DNA of 64,000 nt from Pseudoips prasinana (taxonomy: Eukaryota; Arthropoda; Insecta; Lepidoptera; Nolidae): assembly GCA_951640165.1 (NCBI GenBank), contig OX621263.1:8562001-8626000 (forward strand), written 5' to 3'. A program made the position numbers and the translations under genes. The notes under the pieces were generated by a model that saw nothing but the letters and a program-made list of their open reading frames with translations, ran no database searches and was not told the DNA's origin. Shown here piece after piece: positions 1 through 10,211 of this stretch (its first letter is position 1; every line of letters starts with the position of its first letter).

Positions 1-1134
1 GTAAATATCATGAGTGACAACCAATATTATCATTGATTTCGCTGATTTCACGTAGGTCAAGTTTCTGTAATGAGCGACTAAATACTAGAAAAATACAGAT
101 CATCTTAACATTAAAGTTTATGTATATATCATATATTATGTTATATTTATTTATATTATAGTATGCAGTATTGTAAGTACGCGATTGCATTTTATATTAT
201 TTGTTAAGTATTTTAGTAATTTTATTATACTTTCTCTATTATGCACCTACCATATTATCTCCTCCTAAGGCTGACTGGGCATTAAATCTGCCTTTGTACA
301 GTTTTGTGCAATCAGTTTAAATAAATAAAAATATTACCAATTTATGATTTACATGTGTCTATAATGAACGACGATTCAAGTTATCTTTGACTTTCCTCTA
401 AGTTACTTAGGTGAGGTGTCTGTAATGCTTGACACCGTACCTTATCATTAACTCTTCAAAAAGACCACCAACCTTGCAGTACTAGATAGTTAACACCATA
501 AGCCACAACTTGTGATAATTTATTAGATTTTATTTTCATGCACAAATAATTATTAATTTAATTTTCCACTTGAATGTTTATAACTCTACGAGCATGGCAA
601 AGTCCATATAAGCGACAATTCATCTTATCTTTAACTTTGGGACATGTCACATAAGCGTACTGTCTATAATGAGTTGATGTCCCTTTATGTTATTTAAGCG
701 AAGTGTCTATAAACTGCGACCGTCTCTCCTATAATTGGTCTGAATACCTATATATGTAATAAAATATCTAAGGGCATAGTGGCTGCACGATTTTGAGTAA
801 AAAAGTAAAAATCGAAGAGTGATCACGTCGTTGGACGTGATTGCTCGTGCACGTCTAAAAATATATAACGACTTTGTTAGATCTAAAACGGTTGCTTAAT
901 ATGTTGTTTAGTGACTTCATGCTATGCTTTTACAAGGGATAACATTTTCTGCTATAGTAAATTGGTATGTTGATTGAAAAGCAGGGTGGCAGTTAGGATA
1001 TAATTATTTAATTAAATGTATGTGTATGTTTTTAGTTATTTATATTAGGTATATCAAGTAATATTAGTAAGTAAGTATGTGTGTATATATAATTACTTTA
1101 GTTCATTCTGGTTTTGTTTTAATGTTGTATTAAT
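1..1134. other. AT-rich noncoding stretch, no gene seen
   Basis: No open frame here looks like protein and I recognise no repeat family. The sequence is AT-rich with several short variants of a gcgac/ataagcgac motif (near 360, 610, 650 and 705), which may be an old degenerate repeat. Taken as intergenic or intronic DNA. Confidence 0.5.
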
Positions 1135-1292
1135 TATTTCTTGTGCACGATGTACCCTTTCACACAAGTCTCACTCTCAAAGGTTTGTTGGAAGAAATCT
1201 CATATTGAGTTATACTCGCCTCTGAACTATAGCTTTAGATTAAATCATTTATAAATGTATTTTAGTGTACAATAAAGAATAAATTGTAGTGA
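1135..1292 (+). mobile_element. 3-prime tail of a non-LTR retrotransposon
   Basis: This stretch (cacgatgtaccc, then ggtttgttggaagaaat, then tacaataaagaataaa) matches in order the 3-prime end of the LINE at 52430-52590. It is a 5-truncated fragment of the same family with no coding sequence. From 1293 to about 2070 I see nothing. Confidence 0.55.
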
Positions 1293-2072
1293 CGATTAAG
1301 GAACTACATTAATTAAAGAAAACTATTTTAGTATTAAAATATTATTATTTTGGCTCTCCATGTAAAATGCATCAGCTGATGGTTATACTTGAATGGAAAG
1401 TTAATATTTTTTTGTGTATTTTGTATGTTGATGGGCTACAGGTTGTTCAGTTGCACAAGGAAATCAATCTCTTTAATTACGTCCACTATATATATTACAC
1501 CTTGTAAATGACACCATAGAAATACGTTGGTAAGGAGCTAGTCGAAGGTCTAATAAAATAACCTCGACTAGACTTTTTTAATTTAATTTATAAATGGTTC
1601 GACTTGATACAAATGCTTGCAAAATAATGTTACCAGTTAATTATGTAAAAAGAATAACAATCAACAAAAGAGATATCTATAATATGCCAATGCTTTTATT
1701 GTTCTTGCTCGAATTTACATCAGCTTTAAAAAAAAATGTTTGTGTGATCATTTGTATGTTTGCTAACTCTATGGAGTATGAATAGGGCTTCAACGTCGCT
1801 CATCTCCATTGCCCGGATTTTTTTTAAATACTCAATTATTGGCCATGGTGATTTTTTTAACATGCATCCTTCCGTATGTTAAGAAAGCCCCGGACAAAAA
1901 TCTATGGAGTTTATTGAAAGGAATTCGCACTCTGCATCATTCATCTCTTTGTGGTACGATAAAGACAACAACAGATAAATAATAATAAATCTTTACTCAT
2001 TACAGACTCAACGTCCATACAAATAGTTAATTCTTATATGATAAATTTCTGCCAATTAGCAATTATGTCAAA

Positions 2073-3052
2073 AATTTACCACTAGGCAGCTATCTCTAGC
2101 CGTTGTCTAAATGTATCACTAGGCAGCTATCGCTAGCCATTGTCTAAATGTATCACTAGGCAGCTATCGCTAGTCATTGTCTAAATGTGTCACTAGGGAG
2201 CTATAACTAGCTATTGTCAAATGTATCAATAGGTAGCCATTGTCTAAATGTGTCAATATGCAGCTATCGCTAGCCGTTGTCTAAATGTATCACTAGGCTG
2301 CTTTCCCTAGACGTTGTCTAAATGTGTCACTAGGCTGCTATCGCTAGCCATTGTCTAAATGTCACTAGGCAGCTATCGCTAGCCATTGTCTAAATGTATC
2401 ACTAGGCTGCTATCGCTAGACGTTGTCTAAATGTGTCACTAGGCTGCTATCGCTAGCCATTGTCTAAATGTATAACTAGGCAGCTATAGCTAGTCATTGT
2501 CTAAATGTTTCACTAGGTAGCTATCGCTAGCCATTGTCTACATGTGTCACTAGGCAGCTATCGCTAGCCATTGTCTAATTGTATCACTAGGCAGCTATCG
2601 CTAGACATTGTCTAAATGTATCACTAGGCAGCTATCGCTAGCCATTGTCTAAATGTGTCACTAGGGAGCTATCACTAGCCATTGTCAAATGTATCAATAG
2701 GTGGCCATTGTCTAAATGTGTCAATATGCAGCTATCGCTAGCCATTGTCTAAATGTATCACTAGGCAGCTATCGCTAGACGTTGTCTAAATGTGTCACTA
2801 GGCTGCTATCGCTAGACGTTGTCTAAATGTGTCACTAGGCTGCTATCGCTAGCCATTGTCTTAAGTGTATCACTAGGCAGCTATCGCTAGCCATTGTCTG
2901 AATGTATCACTAGGCAGCTATCGCTAGACGTTGTCTAAATGTATCATTAGGCAGCTATCGCTAGACGTTGTCTAAATGTATCACTAGGCAGTTATGGCTA
3001 GCCATTGTCTAATGTTTCACTAGGTAGCTATCGCTAGTCATTGTCGAAATGG
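2073..3052. repeat. Minisatellite, ~37-bp unit, about 26 copies
   Basis: A unit of the form cactaggcagctatcgctag followed by ccattgtctaaatgtat is repeated head to tail. Variants alternate ccattgtc with acgttgtc and aggcagc with aggctgc. Some units are shortened (near 2215-2245 and 2690-2720), and these two blocks resemble each other, which points to higher-order duplication. The inner part of each unit (agctatcgctag) is nearly palindromic. No conserved reading frame runs through it. Confidence 0.9.
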
Positions 3053-3317
3053 ACTAATGAGCTTCAAATAATAAAACTCGGCCCGAAAAATAACTTTAAT
3101 TATATAAGATCCTTAGAGGAGGATAAAGGTGTCTTCCATCGGCTTTGTTTTAAGTGATATGGGCGACTACATAGTTTTATTTCACATATAACGTGAATAA
3201 TCATATCATATAGTTAAGCCAATAAATAAATCAAATATAGATAACACCTTCAAAACTATAAAATGTTGTATTATAACCATTATGCGCAATGCAAATACAT
3301 CAAATAAATTTATTTTT

Positions 3318-3575
3318 AATATTTTCTGGGGGGCTACCGCCTGATTCGCCGGTCATCGTGATCGGCGTTCAAATAGATGCAAGGTTAAACATGGCTACAT
3401 GTTTCCTTCAATCGGCTTCCATGAGCACATGTGACGTCATAATTGGTCCGGAATCGATTATCAACGTTGAAGCTGATTGAACGAATGATTTAGTCTGTTT
3501 TAACCTTCATCTATTTGAGCGCCGATCACGATGACTCTCTCAAACAGCACTCTACCATCACCCCTGGACTTTTGC
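3318..3575. mobile_element. Palindromic MITE-like element, old copy
   Basis: Two arms face each other: ggcgttcaaatagatg with aaggttaaac on the left, and gttttaacctt with catctatttgagcgcc on the right. The centre holds acatgtgacgtcataa. The same architecture recurs at 32895-33136 with better preserved ends, and in shortened form at 55114-55220. It has no coding capacity. Confidence 0.65.
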
Positions 3576-3659
3576 AATAATTAATTAATTACCAGTGTTG
3601 AGTTCAGATTTACGCTTTTACAGCTTACAGTCACCACACCGCTTTTGCCTAGGGTCTAG

Positions 3660-4235
3660 GGTCCTATCACTTGATAGGACCCTTAAAAAACACCCTTGGT
3701 GCTTTTGCAGCTGGCCTCTCAAGTTGCAATTCTTTCGTTTTCTGCTCTAGCCTCGTTATTGATATATGATTCTGTTTCCCGCTCAGGAGGGAAGTGGAAC
3801 TACGCTTTTCCAACTCCTTGTTTTTTTTTCTGATTAAATTCGTTGCGGGATCCAAGACAGTTAAAGCGATTCCCCGGGACATGCCTGAGCCTCACTGCTC
3901 AGTCATTTCATTGTGTGCCACTGTTGATAGTGGCGTTGTTGATGTAAACCGCTGGCTAAGACAGTCGCCTAGCCGCTTCGTGTCGCGGGTTCGAGTCCCG
4001 CGCCGGACACCTATTTGTGTGACCCATAAATAGTTGTCTTATATAGTTGTAGTCTGTCTATTACATGTTTGTAAAGTACCCCGTGACATAGGGAAGAGAT
4101 TCCCAAGTGCGGGATATCTTTCCTAAAAAAAAAGAACATGCCTGAGCCTCACCGCTCGGTGTCATATCGTTGTGTGCCACTGTTGATCCTGGCTGACAGG
4201 AGTTGCAGTGGTTTGTGGTGGGAGGGATTAGTACC
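3660..4235 (+). mobile_element. Poly(A)-type short retroelement split by a tRNA-headed SINE
   Basis: The outer repeat (aaattcgttgcgggatcc, then ctgagcctcactgctcag, then ccactgttgat) is the family seen complete at 40870-41160. A second SINE at about 3930-4135 interrupts it. That SINE has a Pol III B-box-like gggttcgagtcccg after a clover-leaf-like head and ends in an A-run. About 50 bp of the outer repeat (acatgcctgagcctcac to ccactgttgat) is present on both sides of the inner SINE, which is longer than a normal target duplication. Confidence 0.65.
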
Positions 4236-5400
4236 AATTATGACAGTGGGAATTTGAATCAAGATGGTAAATTATTATTTTGCCTTAATAAATGCAAATT
4301 TCAGATGTATCTCGCTCGTCGTAGCGTGGTAAGGCGCATCGCGCACAATGGCGGAAGAGCACGCGTGCCTCGTGCGCGCGCGCTCCGACTCTGACTCCCA
4401 CTCCAAGCTCAGCTTCGGTACCATGGCGTATACTGAAGACAGACTTAGCGGTGAGAGAAACTTTTTTATGTCGTTTAGGAGGGTTTTAATGCTTCACCGG
4501 ACAATGGGAAGAAAAAACAAAGAGGACCAACTTTAAAAGATGAATTCGTCTAGGTATATGTTTTTCTTTATGAATGTTACGCGCATTTTCCGTTGGGTTA
4601 AAACTGATTGTAGCCAAATGGCAAAGAACGGAACCCTTATTATGTATCTTTTTGTGTATTTGATTGCCGACAAAGCATTCCCTGTGCTTTCGGATTTACA
4701 ATTTTGTTGGTTAAAACTAACATACTGCCATCTGAACCCAAATTAGGCAGAGCCTATAGAGCACTTTAGCAACCAGACAAGTGATAAGTTAAATATTTCT
4801 AAATACAAAAATATTATAGATAAATTACAACCAGGCACACACAAATAATCCTGTTTTGTTTTATACACTCGCCTAGAGATGTAAAATGGCTGAATATGAT
4901 TAGTCACAATTGTCATAAACCTTAAATGACCGGTCATTTATTGTCAAATTTAGTCAATTAGACTCAAATATTATTGTCTATTCTCGACTACCACCCTACC
5001 AATTTATAAGCAAGTTTAAATGAAGCAACGTTTTATTTTGTATTATATCATGAGAGTATAAGACGACATAAAGGTCGATGCGCGAGGCGATGCGACGTTG
5101 CCATTTTGTTTTAAATGCGCACATTATTAGAAATGTAAAATGATTAACAGTACCTATAATAATACTGTAAGTCATAAAAACCACTTGTTGGTTCAATTTA
5201 CAAGTTGTAGACTTTTATCAACGGCAAAAACTTAAAAGGTACTGAAATACTACTGAAATCAAAGTGACTGAAAATTACCATTTTTGACAGTTAATGACCA
5301 TTCTTGACCAGTTTGACCGTAAATGACAGTCAGTCTAGTTCAGTCATTTTCAACACTACACTAGCCTATGTCTGTGCCCCACTGCTGAGCAAACGCCTCT
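4236..5400. other. Unassigned noncoding DNA
   Basis: No convincing gene. Near 4300-4400 is a short GC-rich patch with alternating purine-pyrimidine sequence (gcgcgcgcgc). Near 5366-5400, 'gccccactgctgagcaaacgc' style text resembles the 3-prime end of RTE-like LINEs read in reverse. The remainder is AT-rich. Confidence 0.4.
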
Positions 5401-5439
5401 CCCTTGGTTTTCCAGATTCATAGATAAATTACACCCAGA

Positions 5440-5925
5440 CACAAACTAATAATGCTCATCAGACAAAGATTTGATCTGGGTGGGAATCGAACTCACGATC
5501 ACTGGCTTAGCAGTCAGTCTCTTCCCAATTCTCAATGGAGATTAGCCAATTGCGCCGGACATATTACAGTGCACAAATGTGTGCGCAAACACAGGGGCAC
5601 TTACTATTCCATCACTCTCATGATCCGATGGGCGATGGCGATGGCGACTACCCTACCGGAAAGAGGTCAGGTATACTCTCTGAGGCACGGGGGTGTAATA
5701 CCGCCAACTTGTAGATTTCGGGCTGATACTGAATAATATATTTTTAAAGTGCTCTCTGAGGCACGGGGGTGTAATACCGCCAACTTGTAGATTTCGGGCT
5801 GATACTGAATAATTTATTTTAACGGAAAAATCCCAAAATCACTATGTGGCTCGACCCGGGATTTGAACTCAGGACCTCATTTACTACATTTGAACACGCT
5901 ACCGCTAGTTCAACGAGGCAGTTTG
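5440..5925 (-). mobile_element. tRNA-headed SINE with internal 80-bp tandem duplication
   Basis: Reversed, this matches the SINE at 52795-53160. The head lies near 5850-5925, with a B-box-like cgggatttgaactcagg. The tail contains gcgcaaacacaggggcac near 5580. A segment beginning gctctctgaggcacgggg occurs twice in tandem (about 5671-5750 and 5751-5820). At 5450-5560 a second tRNA-like segment (gggaatcgaactcacgatc) adjoins, so this may be two SINEs side by side. Confidence 0.65.
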
Positions 5926-6147
5926 TATGATATATTATACGAAAATATCAACCCGTATATTCTTTTGTAATAGTCTACCCTTCGACAATGGCACTGCCGC
6001 ATAGCTGACCTTCAAGACAGTCTAATCTTTGCCCCTCCTATATGGGAGTGGTTTAGGCATTTACTGGTTGAGTTCAGCCAAGGTTAAACACAGGTTTATT
6101 GGAACCCATTATTTTAATCTACTGCAGTGAGGTATTATTTGACTTTA

Positions 6148-6251
6148 TGCCGCGTTGGTTTAGCGGTAGCGTGGTCAACTGTAGATCTTCTACCTTGGCG
6201 CACTGGTGTTTCGGGTTAAAATCCCGCACCGAAAAACTATTTATGTGATAC
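6148..6251 (+). mobile_element. SINE head fragment adjoining a LINE
   Basis: The tRNA-like head ccgcgttggtttagcggtagc plus a B-box-like gggttaaaatcccgc ends abruptly at 6251, where the truncated non-LTR element begins. The first codons of the long open frame starting at 6206 are read from this SINE and are not retrotransposon protein. Confidence 0.6.
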
Positions 6252-7715
6252 AGATGTTGTCGCACTTTAACATGAATGGGATATTGCATGACAAGCAGTT
6301 TGGGTTTACAAGGGGCCGTTCTACTCAGGATGCGGGGTGTACACTAATGAAGTCTATATTGGAGGCTTGGGAGGGGTCGCAGGATGCGCTGGGAGTTTTC
6401 TGCGATCTCTCTAAGGCCTTCGATTGCGTAGACCACCATACGCTCATTGTGAAACTAAAATACTATGGAATTTCTGGCACATCTCTTGATCTTGTAGTGT
6501 CCTATTTATCAGGTCGAGAACAACTGGTTTCAATAGACGGGGTAAATTCAACACGACATTCTGTCAAAATGGGGGTGCCCCAAGGATCGATTTTGGGTCC
6601 ATTTTTATTTCTAGTTTATATTAATGATCTCCCATATCTAGTAGAGAAAGTATCAGACATAATTCTATTTGCTGATGATACGTCACTCATATTTAAAGTG
6701 AGTAGGAAAGATAAGGATCTTATAGAACCTAATAAAACTCTCAGCCTCATATCAAATTGGTTTTCGGCAAATAATCTTCTTTTGAATGCAGGAAAAACCA
6801 AATGCATCAAATTCTCATTGCCGAATGTGACTCATATTAAACCAACGGTTGCACTTAACGAGGAAGTTTTAGATTTAGTTCCTTCGACCGTATTTTTGGG
6901 AATAACACTGGACTCAAAATTACAATGGGGTCCTCATATTGAAAAATTATCTGCCAAATTAAGTTCAGCCTCATATGCAGTTTGGAAAATCAGACAATTG
7001 TCAGACGAACCAACTGCTAGACTAGTATATTTTGCTTATTTCCATAGCATTATGTCCTATGGTATTCTGCTGTGGGGCTCAGCAGCTGACATAAGTGCTA
7101 TTTTCGTATTACAAAAAAGAGCAGTCCGAGCTATTTATAATCTAGGCAGTCGCGAGTCTCTACGAAGCGTTTTTAAAGAGGTAAATATACTTACTGTTCC
7201 ATCTGAATACATATATCAGAATATAATGCTTGTGCGGAAAAATTTAGATAAATATAAAAAACGGAGTGACTTGCACAATGTCAATACAAGAAAAAAGGAC
7301 AAACTAGCTATACCAGCCTTTAGAGTTAGCAAAACTAAAAAGTCATTCATGGGAAATTGTACTAGGTTTTATAACAAGCTCCCTATTCATATAACTAAAC
7401 TACCTGATAATAAGTTTAAGTCACACATTAAACGTGAACTTATGGCTAAGGGTTACTACACTACTAAGGATTACATTGACGATAAAGACATTTGGCGGTC
7501 GGCATCTACCTGCACATAGTCCGCTGGAGATCTTATAGCCATATAGACATGAGTAATCTTTTATGTTACATGAACTATCTGTAATAAAACTACCTATTAT
7601 TTAAATATTCTAAGAATTTCAGAACTGTTGGTTGTGTCTCAAAATGATTAATGTTACTTTTATTTTGACGTTTTTATTTTCTCTTTCTAATATATTGAAC
7701 CTAAAATAAATAAAT
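6252..7715 (+). mobile_element. 5-truncated non-LTR retrotransposon with open reverse transcriptase frame
   Basis: The open frame to 7519 encodes the central and C-terminal reverse transcriptase of a non-LTR element. Visible motifs are the GFTRGRSTQDAG fingers segment, FCDLSKAFDCVDHH (motif A), MGVPQGSILGPFLFLVYIND (motif B) and FADDTSLIF (catalytic motif C, with both aspartates). The endonuclease domain and N-terminal fingers are missing: the copy starts at the point equivalent to 63072 in the longer relative at 62899-64000. A 3-prime UTR follows and ends in a short aataaataaata tail. The motifs fit the Jockey/CR1 group; I cannot place the clade. It could not act autonomously. Confidence 0.85.
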
Positions 7716-7784
7716 AATCAGACAACCGATCGAGCATATATTGTGTTTGCCTGCTAAATAATTACAGTAAGTGGACCAAATCTC

Positions 7785-8215
7785 GTGTATATGCCCCATT
7801 GAGTATGTTTCGCCGGAGCGTCTCAACTGGGCCGTGTTGAAACCGGTAGTAGAGACACCCGCTGAGTTTGTTTCGCTGGGTCTTCTCAGTTGGGGCGCAT
7901 TGGATCCGGTGGTAGCTTTAAAGCGCGACCGTCGTTATTAACACAAGGTCCGTCATAATAATATCACCTTAATATAGACAGAACCATTGCCAATATGTAT
8001 TACAAATATTAGACTTAAACTAGATAATTAAACTTAAACATAATCTCTTGACAATAATATAATATAAATTTGTTAATGTTTTAATACTATCAATACAATG
8101 TGTACCTAAATATCTATGTTACTAGAAATAATAATGTATTCAACTATAATACTACAAACATGTTCTGACTATTTACAAGCGCTTTTTTAAAGTCTACGTG
8201 AATAAAAACCTTTTT
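7785..8215 (+). repeat. Interspersed repeat (forward copy)
   Basis: It starts with gtgtatatgccccattgag, carries cgctgggtcttctcagttgg, acaaggtccgtcataat and gttctgactatttacaagcg, and ends with acgtgaataaaaacc. The reverse copy at 29545-29995 matches end to end, and partial copies lie at 38613-39635. It looks like a retroelement 3-prime UTR, with an A-rich end and no open frame. Confidence 0.6.
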
Positions 8216-8239
8216 TATTTATATATTTATTATTTATAC

Positions 8240-8980
8240 ATTTATACTTGATATGATACAGCTATCTTGATCTCACTGAAGCCCAACTTGACAAACTTGA
8301 GCGGCTTCAAAATGTCTTTATAAGGTTTATATTTGGATAACGCAAGTATGACCATGTTACCGATTACCGCCGTCAGCTCAAGTGGCTTCCCATTCGCCTT
8401 CGCCGGAACGCTCATATTTTAGCCCTTCTTTATAATATATTGTTTAATCCTTCAACACCATCTTATCTTAAAGAACGTTTCGAGTTCCTTCATGACACAC
8501 ATTCATGATGCTTGAGGTCATCAGAGAACCTTAAAGTTTAAGGCTTAAACTTAAAATGCCAAGTCGTTCCACAGATTATTGCAGCAAATCTTTTACAGTG
8601 CAGGATGTGCGTTTGTGGAACGCATTGCCTTTAACAACAAGACAAGCTCAATCCCTAGACATTTTTGAAAATTTATCTGCCTTGACTACTTAAGTTCATT
8701 TATTTACCGCTGCCGCCTTTGGTTTTTTTTTAACGCATTCCTGATTTTTTTGACATTTTTAATTTTCTATGTATTTCCATTTTTATTATTTTGCATTAGT
8801 TTAAGTTTACATTAAGTTGACCTATTGTTACACCTATCTACCCTGTTTTCCCTTCCCTTCGTCTATCCACTCCATAATTGGTTTTCCTGAAGAAATCGCA
8901 GTAGCGATAAGACCGCCCTTTGTACCTAATGTATGTTAATTTTAAGTTATGGTGTACAATAAAGAGTATTTTACTTTTAC
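8240..8980 (+). pseudogene. Decayed non-LTR retrotransposon 3-prime half
   Basis: Broken frames read the C-terminal part of the same protein family as the LINE at 50370-52590 (around [14 protein letters not shown], then lines resembling LPIRLRRN). The 3-prime UTR ends with gtgtacaataaagagtattt. Stops and frame changes are frequent, so this is a dead copy. Confidence 0.6.
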
Positions 8981-9044
8981 TTTACTTGCTCAGTCATTTC
9001 GCGCTACTGCTAAGACTGTAATACGGTAGAACACTAATTACAAT

Positions 9045-9242
9045 AATCACACTAATATTATAAAGGCGAAAATTTATGAGTGTGTGACTGTGTGAGTGTG
9101 TATGTTTGTTACTTCTTCACGTCTAAACGGCTGGAGCGATTTAAATAAAATTTGGTATGGAGTTAGATGACATCCGGGATTAACACATAGGCTATAATTA
9201 ATAAGGTTTATCGTGGGTAAAACCGCGGGGCACAGCTAGTTA
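9045..9242 (+). mobile_element. Short Helitron-like non-autonomous element
   Basis: It begins tcacactaatattataaagg and ends with a GC-rich stem-like stretch (gtgggtaaaaccgcgggg) followed by cacagctagt. A 5-prime TC, a short hairpin near the end and a terminal CTAG are Helitron signatures, and related copies at 31955, 41727 and 43250-44450 share both ends. No Rep/helicase is present. The Helitron assignment is an inference from the ends only. Confidence 0.55.
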
Positions 9243-9559
9243 AAGATGATTATTACAATAATTATTTAAAATATCAATATGTAAACATAAATATTGATTT
9301 TAAAAACAATCATACATCACAATCATTCTCACAGAAACGCAAACATTCTGACAATATATGATTTCCCAGTTTTAGATCATCTTAAAAAAATTAATATGAT
9401 ATGATTGTAATTGTGATCTTGTGAGGAGAGATTAATTACTTTTAATATTATTGTTCAAAGTACGACTATGTTAGATAGCTACTGAATCAGTCAGCAGAAT
9501 ATGATACATGATAATGTCAATTTACCTGCAATATCTATATATAGAGAATTATTCCTACA

Positions 9560-10010
9560 TATAATATGTCTTCCAGTTGTCTGGTTGCAGTAGGTGTAGG
9601 TAGTACCGAGAGAGGGAGTGCAACGATCCCTTCCGCAGAAGAACGAGACGGCGCCGATGAACCGGACATTGACGCTATGCTATTATCCCAGCGCGAGAGA
9701 GTATGCGGCGTCCCGCTGGCTTCTCCCCGGCTGGGCGCCGCCCCTGGGATCGCTGGCGTTTGGAGGAGGGGGACTCCACACGTCCTGTATAAGCGGTCCC
9801 GAGAAGAGGTAACCTGCTGTAGCTCAGGTTGCCTAAACACGCTTGTGCGTGCTAAGGAGGGGGGGAGGCATTCGTTCCCCCTCCCTTCACCGGGTGAGAG
9901 CCTCGCGGAGGCTGCAGTGTACAGCGGGGGTACTGGCGAGATCTTTCATGAGTACCCAGAGCCCCCGCTACAAGCACTTTGAGGCTGGCTACCGTGGTGG
10001 TTTTAGTGGC
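9560..10010 (+). other. GC-rich patch with overlapping open frames, possible 5-prime exon
   Basis: This patch is markedly richer in GC than its surroundings and lies just upstream of the first clear transporter exon. A 138-codon frame (9566-9982) and a shorter one (from 9618) are open, and gaagaggtaacc near 9808 could be a splice donor. Joined to the exon at 10212, that donor fits only a frame containing stops, so I cannot make it coding for the transporter. It may be a promoter or 5-prime UTR region, or an unrelated fragment. Confidence 0.3.
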
Positions 10011-10211
10011 TCGGCCCTATATGACATGCGATTTGAGCATTTCCACCACGTAAAAAAAAGGTGTAGCTTGTACAGGCTCTGCCTAGTTTGGAATCAGATG
10101 GCAGCGCTGTCCAGCATTTATTCCAAGATATTTAGATATATTTCTATGTTATTATTTATTTTCTTGGTAATAAAATGGACGTTAACCTAAAAAGTACCTT
10201 TTGATCCCTAG

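Noticed and set aside
1594..1785. 63-codon open frame
   Set aside because: AT-rich random frame with no family resemblance, splice sites or promoter.
2073..3052. CRISPR-like array
   Set aside because: Units are contiguous with no unique spacers, and the context is eukaryotic.
3949..4015. Possible tRNA gene
   Set aside because: The B-box and clover-leaf-like head are followed by a SINE body and A-run, and reverse copies exist elsewhere. It is a SINE head.
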